Part shown: piece by piece, positions 50,762-58,796 of the stretch
Layout: the number at the start of each line of letters is the position of its first letter
How positions within the stretch are numbered: the first letter of the stretch is position 1
From: CAIPAT01 sp041665605
GTDB lineage: Bacteria > Verrucomicrobiota > Lentisphaeria > Victivallales > Victivallaceae
Reading direction: 5' to 3'
Assembly (NCBI GenBank): GCA_041665605.1
Contig: JBAYIO010000013.1
Location: 1 to 64,000, forward strand
Length of the DNA stretch: 64,000 nt
Translations under genes and position numbers: made by a program
Notes under the pieces: generated by a model
Told to the model about the DNA's origin: nothing
The model's input: the letters and a program-made list of their open reading frames with translations, nothing else
Databases searched by the model: none

Positions 50762-53539
50762 TTATTTCCGGGATTTACTGGTCAAACCGTTAATGATATC
50801 GGCCAGTAACAGTTGTTCCCCTTCGGGAATCTCGTTTGAGGACTGCTCGAATATCGCTGTTGTTGTGCTGAACTGTCCGGGCAGAGTGCCGAGCATAACC
50901 ACCATCCCCTTTCCATATCTGCCGGCGATTGCGACCGGACGCCCTTTAGCATCCCGAACGAGTACTTGAGAATTTTTGCCGGGCTCAAGAATGAAATAAT
51001 CAAGCTGGAAGCCGGGAATAAATTTCTTCGTCCCTGACCTGGCGGAGAATCCGGTATCCGGAATTATCGCCATCTCAACGCTGTCCTTGCTCTGATTAAT
51101 CGTATTTTTCTGTTTTCTCACCGCGATCCCGCCAAAAATGTCTTTTTCTGATTCCGGAATCTGAGCATGAGTAAGAATAAGTTTGCCGCCATTCTTCACC
51201 CAGACTTCAAGATTAAAACGGGTTTGTTCAAAAAATACCGGAGACTTGACCTGGGGGACTATCAGCAGATCGCAAAGCGCAAATGCGTCTTTGCTCAGAC
51301 GAGGCAGAATGAACGGATTGGCGCCGGGCTGCTTGTTGATCGCGGCAAGGATATTTTCCGAGCCATAGCCGTTATAATATATTCCAATCTTGGTTCCGGG
51401 TGCGGCAGGCACCTTAATCACTACTTCCGGGTTCTCTTCGATGCTGTCCTGAGAAAGCCGCTTAAACGATTGGCCTGCCGGAAAAATGCCTTTGAATTCG
51501 ACAATCTTTTCCGCAGGGCCAAATGCCAGCACACACGGCTCATTCTTTTCCCGGATAACAATTTCCACCGGTTGAACAAAGCGGGTTGCAGGACCGGAAA
51601 CGACGGGTTGCCCGGTGAGAATATTGCGCAACTCATAATTACTGGCCCTGTCCGCCAGAGCTGGGTCAATCGTAAGCATGGTCCGTCCATTGCCGCGCAG
51701 CGTCATGCAGACCATTCCGTCTTTTTTGACCGTTTCCGCAAAATAAATACCGTCATGTCCGCTCAGCCGCAGCGGCGGATTGACAAGACCGGAAATAATA
51801 GCGGACAGATAATCCGCTGAGCCTTCGGTAATGTTTACATTGGAAAACCAGACATTGCCGTAACGGTAAAGTATCGGAACGCCGCTGATTCGATCAACCG
51901 CTGCCGCTTCGGCCCCGGCCGGTTTGACCGATAATATGCGCCCGGCCTGGAACTGCTTGAATTGATCCGCCGGGGTTGAACTGATCTCGGGATGAATGGA
52001 ACGCCGACTGCCGGAACCGACGATTTGCAGGCCGCAGAGTTTGACAGTAAGATCAGATTGACCGGCGAGGTCGCGAGATCCGCTCGACAGCGGAGTCGCG
52101 ACCACAAAAATCCTGCCGCCTCCGGCCAGGTATTTTTCCAATGCCTGCGCCTGTTCGCCGGAAAGTCCTTCCCCCATATCTTCAGGAATGACAATGCATT
52201 CATATTTTTTCAAATTCTCCGGATTGATTGCGAATTTCCCGTTGAGCAGCACTCCGTCAACGTCGGAATACCGGTCCAGAGCCTGATAAAGCAGTTCCAC
52301 CGAGTTTGCATAAGCCGCACCTGTGACTTCAGGATGTTTCAGGACAAATGTCAGCGGATTGCCGGCCACCGCAATTCTGGCTGTAGTTTCGCCGCCCTGC
52401 CAGCGGGTCATCAGGCCGAGCCAGCCAGTCAGGTTCTTCCTGCCGAAAAACGTATCGACCATTTCTTTGGTATGCAGCATGTAATCCGCATAAAAATCAC
52501 CGGAAAGTTTGCGCTTCCGGTAATAGTCGCGAATAATATCCACAAACAGCGAAACCCGCCCTTCCCAGAAAGACAGTATTGACCGCCCGTGAAAACCATA
52601 CATAAACACTTCGGTCAGATTATTTCCGAAATAGCTGGGGCCGAAATCGAACATCCCCTTGTCCAGCGACAGATAAATCTTGCCTGACCGGTCGCGTACC
52701 GGCGCCCAGATATAATCACAACTTTTTTCCAACATCACCGGATCGTATCCCCACCGCCAGCTTGCACCTTTATATGTCTCGATGTCATAATAGCAGAATG
52801 CATTTTGAAGCCCGTATTTAACCGCCTGGCGGTTGAGCGGCTGCACAAAATTATCCATTACAGCGCAGCGGTAAAGAACAAAACGGCGCCACCATTTATT
52901 GCCGGCGTCAGTGACCGGCGGCATCGCCCCGAAATAGCTCTCGCCAAATTCCTGCTGACACCATGTTGAAAATTCGGTTTTTCGGTTGGAATAATTGGTG
53001 TTGGCTTCAGTATTGTCCAGTTCGTGATGATAAATTCCGGCAAGACTTTTATATTTCCCGTATTTAGCGCCGATTTCATCAATGATCTCACAATAGATTT
53101 TTATCAGCCGCGGATCGCTGAGTGTGGCAATGTCCGGAGCTGTATGCCAGCCTTTGCCTTCAATCGGCGGAGTATAGATCAGCCACACTTTCATGCCATA
53201 TTTATCTGCTTCGGAAAGTGTTTCATCCAGCCAGTCGCGATTTTGCATCATCGGCTGCGGCCGGCTGTGCTTGAGTTCCGTCTTGTAATTGAGCTGCGCC
53301 CCCCGTCCTTCCTGAATACTGAACTGAATGTCAGTGACTCCGATGTCATGCATTTCTTTCAAAATAGCCCGGTACGGCCAGGGGTCATTGTCGAATCCAT
53401 GCGCCCAAATGCCGAACGGACCGCCGGGAACAAGCCAGGTGGCAACCCGTTTTTCTTCCGCCCGCAATGCAGACATCAGCAATCCGGCTGTTATCAGCGA
53501 GATAATAAGTTTTGTTGTTTTCGCCTTGAATACCGGCAT
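50762..53539 (-). CDS. Large secreted glycosidase-like protein with two amidotransferase-like domains
   Basis: 925 aa from the ATG at 53539 (GGAGG 8 nt before; GTG 15 nt upstream rejected). A signal peptide covers about 26 residues. The (beta/alpha)8 part begins FGIWAHGFDNDPWPYRAI and includes LKEMHDIGVTDIQFSI and IYHHELDNTEA, where Glu is a candidate catalytic residue. A class I amidotransferase-like fold follows at about 440-520 (ECIVIPEDMGEGLS, GGGRIFVVATP), as in GH42-like enzymes. A second such fold lies near the C-terminus (LLIVPQVKSPVFF, GGKLILTHAQ). I do not recognise the GH family; DUF4434-like is possible. It is the second gene of the GntR cassette. Confidence 0.6.
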   Translation of the reverse strand: MPVFKAKTTKLIISLITAGLLMSALRAEEKRVATWLVPGGPFGIWAHGFDNDPWPYRAILKEMHDIGVTDIQFSIQEGRGAQLNYKTELKHSRPQPMMQNRDWLDETLSEADKYGMKVWLIYTPPIEGKGWHTAPDIATLSDPRLIKIYCEIIDEIGAKYGKYKSLAGIYHHELDNTEANTNYSNRKTEFSTWCQQEFGESYFGAMPPVTDAGNKWWRRFVLYRCAVMDNFVQPLNRQAVKYGLQNAFCYYDIETYKGASWRWGYDPVMLEKSCDYIWAPVRDRSGKIYLSLDKGMFDFGPSYFGNNLTEVFMYGFHGRSILSFWEGRVSLFVDIIRDYYRKRKLSGDFYADYMLHTKEMVDTFFGRKNLTGWLGLMTRWQGGETTARIAVAGNPLTFVLKHPEVTGAAYANSVELLYQALDRYSDVDGVLLNGKFAINPENLKKYECIVIPEDMGEGLSGEQAQALEKYLAGGGRIFVVATPLSSGSRDLAGQSDLTVKLCGLQIVGSGSRRSIHPEISSTPADQFKQFQAGRILSVKPAGAEAAAVDRISGVPILYRYGNVWFSNVNITEGSADYLSAIISGLVNPPLRLSGHDGIYFAETVKKDGMVCMTLRGNGRTMLTIDPALADRASNYELRNILTGQPVVSGPATRFVQPVEIVIREKNEPCVLAFGPAEKIVEFKGIFPAGQSFKRLSQDSIEENPEVVIKVPAAPGTKIGIYYNGYGSENILAAINKQPGANPFILPRLSKDAFALCDLLIVPQVKSPVFFEQTRFNLEVWVKNGGKLILTHAQIPESEKDIFGGIAVRKQKNTINQSKDSVEMAIIPDTGFSARSGTKKFIPGFQLDYFILEPGKNSQVLVRDAKGRPVAIAGRYGKGMVVMLGTLPGQFSTTTAIFEQSSNEIPEGEQLLLADIINGLTSKSRK

Positions 53540-53644
53540 TGCCCAATCCTCCACTTCATTAGAAAAATTAAGTCAATTCAAACACTATCAGATAAGCTCT
53601 CTCCGCTTCCGCTTCCCCTGTACGTTTGAACTGAAACAATGAAA

Positions 53645-54748
53645 TCAATCTGCCAGCAAACAGCTCCTGCGTCTTATGTACGTCATCGGAACCCGCTCCA
53701 CCCGCGGCGGTTCTCCTTTCAAGGCCATATCCCGCACTATTTCAAAGGCCTTGCGCCCAAGCATTTCACTTTTTACCGCCATAGTGCTTAATGCGGGCTC
53801 GACAGATTTTCCGAATTCCAGATTCAGAGCGCCGATGATCTGCACATCTTCGGGGATGCGCAGTTTCACATTTTTCAGCGCGGTCAACAGTTTGGCCGCA
53901 ATATGATCTGTATTGCAAATGAAAACATCAGGCAGATTGCCGTCTTTCCGCGCCTGGCTGACAGCGGCGGCAATTTGATCCATGTCAATATTCTGATCGT
54001 AAATGACGCCCGGGCGGCTGAAGTCAATATCGTAAATCGATGCACCCGGATAGATATTGCGTATGGACATAACGGCATTGCTGATTTCCATGCCGTAACG
54101 AGACGTGCCCGGATAAAAAACGGCAATTCTGCGGTAATTAGCGGCAAGCAGTCGCCCGACAATGCTTTTCAGCGAATCGAGATAATTGATCATGCTGCAG
54201 CCGATTTGCGGATGCACGGCAGGATGATCACAGTAAACCGTGGGAATGCCGGTTGCGGCTATGCGTACAATATGTTCTTCACTGATATTATATTCCTCCC
54301 GGACGCGGGGACTGATGATAACGCCGTCCGCTCCGGAATCGCGTACAATATCCTCCAGTTGCGAGAACTCGTCCGGAGCCACGGAGCGCATGATAAATGT
54401 TACTTTGTTCTCCTTGCATACCTGTTCGATAGCCCAGATTATTTCCGTGCCGAAATCATCATAACCATTCATATAAGTCCTGGTCGCGGAATCTACTAGA
54501 TAAATTAAACTCTTCAAGCGAAAAGAGCGGACTGTCTTCAATGAAACAAAATTGCCTTTCCCGGGAATTGCGGTAATCATCCCGCGCCGCTGAAGGAGAC
54601 CTAATGCTTTGTTGACGCAGGAACGGGATACCTGGAAGCGGTCGACAAGTTGACTCTGTGAATAAATTTTTTTTCCCGGAGCCAATTCATGACGGTTTAT
54701 CTCTGATTCAAGCTGCTCTACAAGCAAATCGTATTTCGTCGGCCGCAT
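53645..54748 (-). CDS. GntR-type regulator with LacI-like sensor domain (first gene of cassette 2)
   Basis: 367 aa. Residues ~5-70 are a GntR winged helix (LESEINRHELAPGKKIYSQS, SQLVDRFQVSRSCVNKALGL). Residues ~80-367 are a periplasmic-binding-protein-like sugar sensor, as in the AraR subgroup. AGGA lies 9 nt before the ATG. It heads gntR - glycosidase - pseudopilin - SGNH hydrolase (gaps 105, 21 and 66 nt). A palindrome, TATACCTGTATA, overlaps the -10 of its own strong promoter, so autoregulation is likely. The inducer is unknown. Confidence 0.85.
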   Translation of the reverse strand: MRPTKYDLLVEQLESEINRHELAPGKKIYSQSQLVDRFQVSRSCVNKALGLLQRRGMITAIPGKGNFVSLKTVRSFRLKSLIYLVDSATRTYMNGYDDFGTEIIWAIEQVCKENKVTFIMRSVAPDEFSQLEDIVRDSGADGVIISPRVREEYNISEEHIVRIAATGIPTVYCDHPAVHPQIGCSMINYLDSLKSIVGRLLAANYRRIAVFYPGTSRYGMEISNAVMSIRNIYPGASIYDIDFSRPGVIYDQNIDMDQIAAAVSQARKDGNLPDVFICNTDHIAAKLLTALKNVKLRIPEDVQIIGALNLEFGKSVEPALSTMAVKSEMLGRKAFEIVRDMALKGEPPRVERVPMTYIRRRSCLLAD

Positions 54749-54784
54749 AGTTCATTTCCTATTTTCAAAACAAACATGTCTTTT

Positions 54785-54822
54785 TATACCTGTATAATAA
54801 CTGCAAAACATGATTTTGTCAA
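54785..54822 (-). promoter_or_regulatory. Consensus promoter with overlapping palindrome for cassette 2
   Basis: On the minus strand a perfect TTGACA (54822-54817), a 17-nt spacer and TATTAT (54799-54794) precede the GntR gene by about 45 nt. TATAC-CT-GTATA (54785-54796), an inverted repeat, overlaps the end of the -10 and the start point. A bound regulator dimer would block initiation. The 54823-54901 remainder shows nothing else. Confidence 0.7.
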
Positions 54823-54901
54823 TAGCTGAAACGAATTGCAATATGAAAATAAGTAAAGAAATTGATAGTCCGCTGAAACATATAACAAATAAAGAAGCCG
54901 G

Positions 54902-55780
54902 TCAGCTCCTCGATTCCCATTTCAGGATTTCCGGTGACCGGGATTCGAGAGACCAGTCAACTGTCAGAATTTTTGAACCGCAGTCGATTTTTACTTTGCC
55001 GCCTGTCATAAAATTGTCAGGACGGGGGTTCTTTAATTGCCGCATCGGCTCCGGCGCCATCGCTTTAAACGCCTCCAGTTTGGTGATCGCCGGTTCCAGG
55101 CTGTGATCGCCGCCTTCATAATATTTGATTTTTAAAGTCCTGCCGAGTTCCCGCAGCTTTCTTTCCAGCTCCCCGGCATGACAGTGCGGAACTGTCACAT
55201 CGGCAGTCCCGTGTTCCATAAACAGCGGGCATTGAATCATTGCCGCGTGTTCCACCACATTTCGGACAGACAGTTCAAAGTCGGCAAACGCCCGCCCGGC
55301 CCAGCCCTGAATATCTTCCGTCAATTTCACCAGTGCGCTGGAGGTATATACAAAGGCAAAAGTGTCCGGCGCAAAAATAGAACTTAATAACGCGATATGC
55401 CCGCCCTGGCTGCCGCCGTAATGAAAAAGTCTGCTCCGGTCAAGCGCCGGATGGAGCGCCAGGACTTCGCGCAGACCGTTTAGAACATCCGCCACCTGAT
55501 AAAAACTCGCATCGTAAGGCAGATAGGCGCCTGATCCCTTCACCGGATCAAAATCATAACCGCTCTGGCGGTACTCAACTGAAATACAAACCAGATTGAA
55601 TAGCTCCGCTGTATATTCCATTTTATCCTGATGCTGAAACCGGCTGCCGCCCCACCCGTGAGTAAACAGCATGGCGCCGGTATCACGGTTAATTTTATCC
55701 GGCGATATTATCAGCGCAGTGATCATTTTGGGATAAGTCGCAGAATTTGAACTCGGAAAAGAGATTTCGTATTTTTTCAT
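54902..55780 (-). CDS. Alpha/beta hydrolase (prolyl-oligopeptidase/acetyl-xylan-esterase-like)
   Basis: 292 aa, no signal peptide. FTHGWGGS is the oxyanion region, YGGSQGGH holds the nucleophile Ser, EHGTADVTVP the likely Asp, and EGGDHSLE the likely His, a complete triad. The protein probably removes acyl groups from sugars or cleaves small esters in the cytoplasm. The ribosome site is weak. It is the last gene of cassette 3, 21 nt after the pseudopilin. The promoter region of cassette 2 follows. Confidence 0.78.
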   Translation of the reverse strand: MKKYEISFPSSNSATYPKMITALIISPDKINRDTGAMLFTHGWGGSRFQHQDKMEYTAELFNLVCISVEYRQSGYDFDPVKGSGAYLPYDASFYQVADVLNGLREVLALHPALDRSRLFHYGGSQGGHIALLSSIFAPDTFAFVYTSSALVKLTEDIQGWAGRAFADFELSVRNVVEHAAMIQCPLFMEHGTADVTVPHCHAGELERKLRELGRTLKIKYYEGGDHSLEPAITKLEAFKAMAPEPMRQLKNPRPDNFMTGGKVKIDCGSKILTVDWSLESRSPEILKWESRS

Positions 55781-55801
55781 GTTGATCTTATTGCTTCAGG
55801 T

Positions 55802-56470
55802 TTATTTCCATGCAGCCATTTCACTGGTGAAATAGGTTAGCAGAGAGTTATCCAAAAAGAGCATGTTGCCGGCATGCCCGTCCACAAACAGCAGACTGGT
55901 GCTGCCGTGGTGCTGAACATTTGAGGCGGTACAACTGCTGGCGCTGTTATCCAGGTCGCAATCGTAGGTATAACCCTTGTCTTCCGAAGTCTCTTCAAAT
56001 AGAATAATTTGACTGGACGACATTTTGGCTTTGGTAAAATCGGCCAGATTCCAGGCAAGACCGGGATAGCCGGAGGGATTTTTAAGGTAGATTTCTCTGA
56101 CGTTTATGGAATAAGAAAATTCGCGCCGCTGTTCGCGCGGGCACTTAAACAAATTACGGAAGGTATCAGGACGTCCGGCGCTGCTGTTCAATGCCAGCAG
56201 ATAAGTCCAGCCGTAATTTGCGATTCCCTTGCCGCCCCAGCTTGGCGAGTTGTCAAAAGAGGGATAATAACCGTTGCCGTTTTGCGTGTAATCCGCAGCC
56301 ATCAGCGATATCTGGTGAAAGTTGCTCAGACAACTGGCGCCGGCCGCTTTCAAGCGCGCCTCGTTCAAGGCGGGCAGCAGCATTCCGGCAAGGATCGCAA
56401 TGATCGAAATCACTACCAGGAGTTCAATGAGCGTGAAAGCGTAGATTTTTTTAGTGTTTGTGAACATCAT
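55802..56470 (-). CDS. H-X9-DG-type pseudopilin, cassette 3
   Basis: 222 aa from the ATG at 56470, which overlaps the stop of the upstream gene as ATGA, so it is translationally coupled. A short leader (MMFTNTKKIYA) precedes FTLIELLVVISIIAILAGM. The motif is QHHGSTSLLFVDGH, an H-X9-DG. Ala precedes the cleavage-site Phe. The family's role is unsettled. It sits between the DUF4019-like gene and the alpha/beta hydrolase. Confidence 0.88.
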   Translation of the reverse strand: MMFTNTKKIYAFTLIELLVVISIIAILAGMLLPALNEARLKAAGASCLSNFHQISLMAADYTQNGNGYYPSFDNSPSWGGKGIANYGWTYLLALNSSAGRPDTFRNLFKCPREQRREFSYSINVREIYLKNPSGYPGLAWNLADFTKAKMSSSQIILFEETSEDKGYTYDCDLDNSASSCTASNVQHHGSTSLLFVDGHAGNMLFLDNSLLTYFTSEMAAWK

Positions 56471-57357
56471 GACTTTCTCTCTCTGAATGAAAGACCGCTG
56501 AATTTCCAATCGGCAGATTTATTTTGATAAAAATCGCGCTCTAAAAATATGACTAACGTAAAATTTTGGATTTTCCCGTTTGTGCTGACGGAAAAATTGT
56601 AGAAAGCATCGCAGCTCTTAAAGCCGGTGCGTCCAGCCGGAATTCCAGCGTGCAGGTCGGTCAATTTGCGCGGGGACGATTCGCCTTTTGCCAGAATTTC
56701 AAATAAATTTCTGAACGATGCGGAAACTCTGGCTTCATCCGCAAAGTTTTTGAACCATTGAAAATAATCCGGCTGCCGGGCTACTTCGGCATACGTCTGT
56801 TTAAAAAACGCAATGTCCCTGGCGTCAATCTTCTTCCAGACATCACCGGCTATAGCCATGATACGCGCCTTTTCGCATTCAGTCACCTGGTACTTGGAAA
56901 ATTTAAGATTTCCGGAGAACCAGTAGTCTGCGGCAATCACTTTGAACTGACTGCACCCGTCAGTTTCAATGACCATTCGTTCGAAAACATTACTTTCCGG
57001 GTCCGGAGTTTCACTGAAGGCGGTACCGAATTTAAGTTCATAACGTTTCATTCCGCCAGCGGCGCCGGACAAGTCCTGGCGCGAAACCAGAGCACGGTAT
57101 TTTACTTTACCGAGACTTTTCCGGTCAAGCACAAACCAGTCGAACCAGCCATAGGAGTCCACCGCGCTTTTACGGCAGACGTCAAAATCCTGCCGGTCGG
57201 CATTTTCCAGCCATCCTGCAGCGGCATCTATTCCGGAATCGTTGTACTTTGCCGTTATTTTCGGATTCAGCAACCCGTATGTCACCCAGCCGCAGATGCC
57301 GATGGCAATGAACACGGCAATGCCGTTTTTCAGAAAATTTATTCTCCTCTGATCCAT
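56467..57357 (-). CDS. Membrane-anchored protein with two DUF4019-like repeats
   Basis: 296 aa. One N-terminal hydrophobic helix (residues ~10-30, NGIAVFIAIGICGWVTYGLL) acts as signal anchor. Residues ~42-150 (AAAGWLENADRQDFDVCRKS, then RKSLGKVKYRALVSR and RMVIETDGCSQFKVIAADY) resemble a DUF4019 unit: helix, then W/R motif, then beta-strands. Residues ~185-290 repeat the plan, ending FLERDFYQNKSADWKFSGLS. The assignment is by pattern only. Function is unknown. It is 47 nt after the transporter and overlaps the pseudopilin start by 4 nt, which suggests they act together at the envelope. Confidence 0.5.
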   Translation of the reverse strand: MDQRRINFLKNGIAVFIAIGICGWVTYGLLNPKITAKYNDSGIDAAAGWLENADRQDFDVCRKSAVDSYGWFDWFVLDRKSLGKVKYRALVSRQDLSGAAGGMKRYELKFGTAFSETPDPESNVFERMVIETDGCSQFKVIAADYWFSGNLKFSKYQVTECEKARIMAIAGDVWKKIDARDIAFFKQTYAEVARQPDYFQWFKNFADEARVSASFRNLFEILAKGESSPRKLTDLHAGIPAGRTGFKSCDAFYNFSVSTNGKIQNFTLVIFLERDFYQNKSADWKFSGLSFRERKS

Positions 57358-57404
57358 AAATCAGCTCCTTCATGAATACGCCATATGCTGTTGCGGCCTG
57401 GTGA

Positions 57405-58715
57405 TTAAGCGCCTGCCTCGGATTCTTCCGCATTGTTCAATTCTATCACCGCGGGCGTCTTAGTGCGAACCATCAAATAATAGTAAATTCCGAACATGAC
57501 CAGGCCGAATGTGCTTACGCAAATGCCCAGGATGAACGCGGTTTTATAGTTGTGTGTTTGCTGAATCATGTAACCGGAAATGAAAACAGTCACGCCGACG
57601 CTCATGTTGCGCAGGAATGAATTGGATGACGTCATCGAACCGACAACGGAGGGATGGCAGGTTTTATAAACCAGGATATCCGCTCCGGTATAAAACGGCG
57701 AGGCGAAACAGGCAATAATCGAAAGCACAATCAGGCCATTCACTGAATTTACCTGCATGGAATAAACAAATCCGGTTACCTCCAGAATCCAGAAGATGAC
57801 AATAATCTTATAGCTGCCGAGTTTGTCAATGGCCCAGCCGATCGGGTACGCCAGGCCCACCCCGATCAACGAACTCCATGACAGAGCGTTCGCACAGTCA
57901 GCCCGTTCGATCTCCAGAGCGTTTTTAGCATATAACCAGACCCAGGTGCCGTACATGCACATGAAAGAATGAATCGTGCCGACGCCAAGCATCATAATAA
58001 TATTTCTTTTATCGCTCCAGCCGACTTTCAGCGCCGACCACGGCTTGAACCTTCCGGCAGCGGGATTGCTGATCGGCGGCTCCTTGATAAACGTCGCTGC
58101 GTAAGTGGTCAGACATATCATGACCGCCCCCAGTGTGTAGGGCAGCCATTCAGCCACATCGGCCAGTCTCACGCCATATCTTATTCCGAAAAAAGCAACC
58201 AGTCCGCAGGCGCCTGCATTGATCGCAACCATCCGGGCCAGCACGTCCTTGCGGACGCAGTCGATGTTTAACAGCGGAAACGTTGAAGCTTTGACATCCG
58301 TCGCCAGCATCTGCACAATAGTCAGGGCAATCAGCATCGGCACCCATACGAAAAACGGGAACAGCATGATGCTGAAGATAATAAACGGCACTGACATAAA
58401 CAAAAACGGCAGACGGCGGCCCCATCTGGAGGTGCAATGATCGCTTTTCCACGAAAAGTACATGACCAGGAAGCTGACCACCCAGAGGTTGGTCGAACTA
58501 AGCAGTCCCAGTGTGCCTTCATTGACCCCCAGCTTATTCATCCGCAACAGCATCAGCGGCCCCAGGAAAGAGAAACTGACCGTCCAGCCGACGCTTGCCA
58601 GCATGATCAGCATCACGTTCTTCCACATTAACCTGGTGTTGGAATAATATTCCGCCAGTTCCGGGGACAGTTCCGGCATTGCGCCGTGAGCATTAACAGT
58701 TGTTGCCTGTGCCAT
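57405..58715 (-). CDS. GPH-type sugar:cation symporter (MFS)
   Basis: 436 aa with about 12 membrane helices. The conserved loop after helix 2, SDHCTSRWGRRLPFLF, matches the GPH (MelB-like) family motif. GPH transporters import oligosaccharides or glycosides with sodium or protons. In cassette 3 it is the only transporter, so it likely brings in the products of the secreted glycosidases. The first residues (MAQATTVNAHGAMP...) are cytoplasmic. It is 81 nt after the glycosidase gene and 47 nt before the DUF4019-like gene. Confidence 0.8.
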   Translation of the reverse strand: MAQATTVNAHGAMPELSPELAEYYSNTRLMWKNVMLIMLASVGWTVSFSFLGPLMLLRMNKLGVNEGTLGLLSSTNLWVVSFLVMYFSWKSDHCTSRWGRRLPFLFMSVPFIIFSIMLFPFFVWVPMLIALTIVQMLATDVKASTFPLLNIDCVRKDVLARMVAINAGACGLVAFFGIRYGVRLADVAEWLPYTLGAVMICLTTYAATFIKEPPISNPAAGRFKPWSALKVGWSDKRNIIMMLGVGTIHSFMCMYGTWVWLYAKNALEIERADCANALSWSSLIGVGLAYPIGWAIDKLGSYKIIVIFWILEVTGFVYSMQVNSVNGLIVLSIIACFASPFYTGADILVYKTCHPSVVGSMTSSNSFLRNMSVGVTVFISGYMIQQTHNYKTAFILGICVSTFGLVMFGIYYYLMVRTKTPAVIELNNAEESEAGA

Positions 58716-58796
58716 TCTTCTTCATTTCCTTATATTATCCCGGCGAACCGCAGGCTGATCTTCGGCCGTGGTTCGCTGTTCTCTTCAGAATATCAG

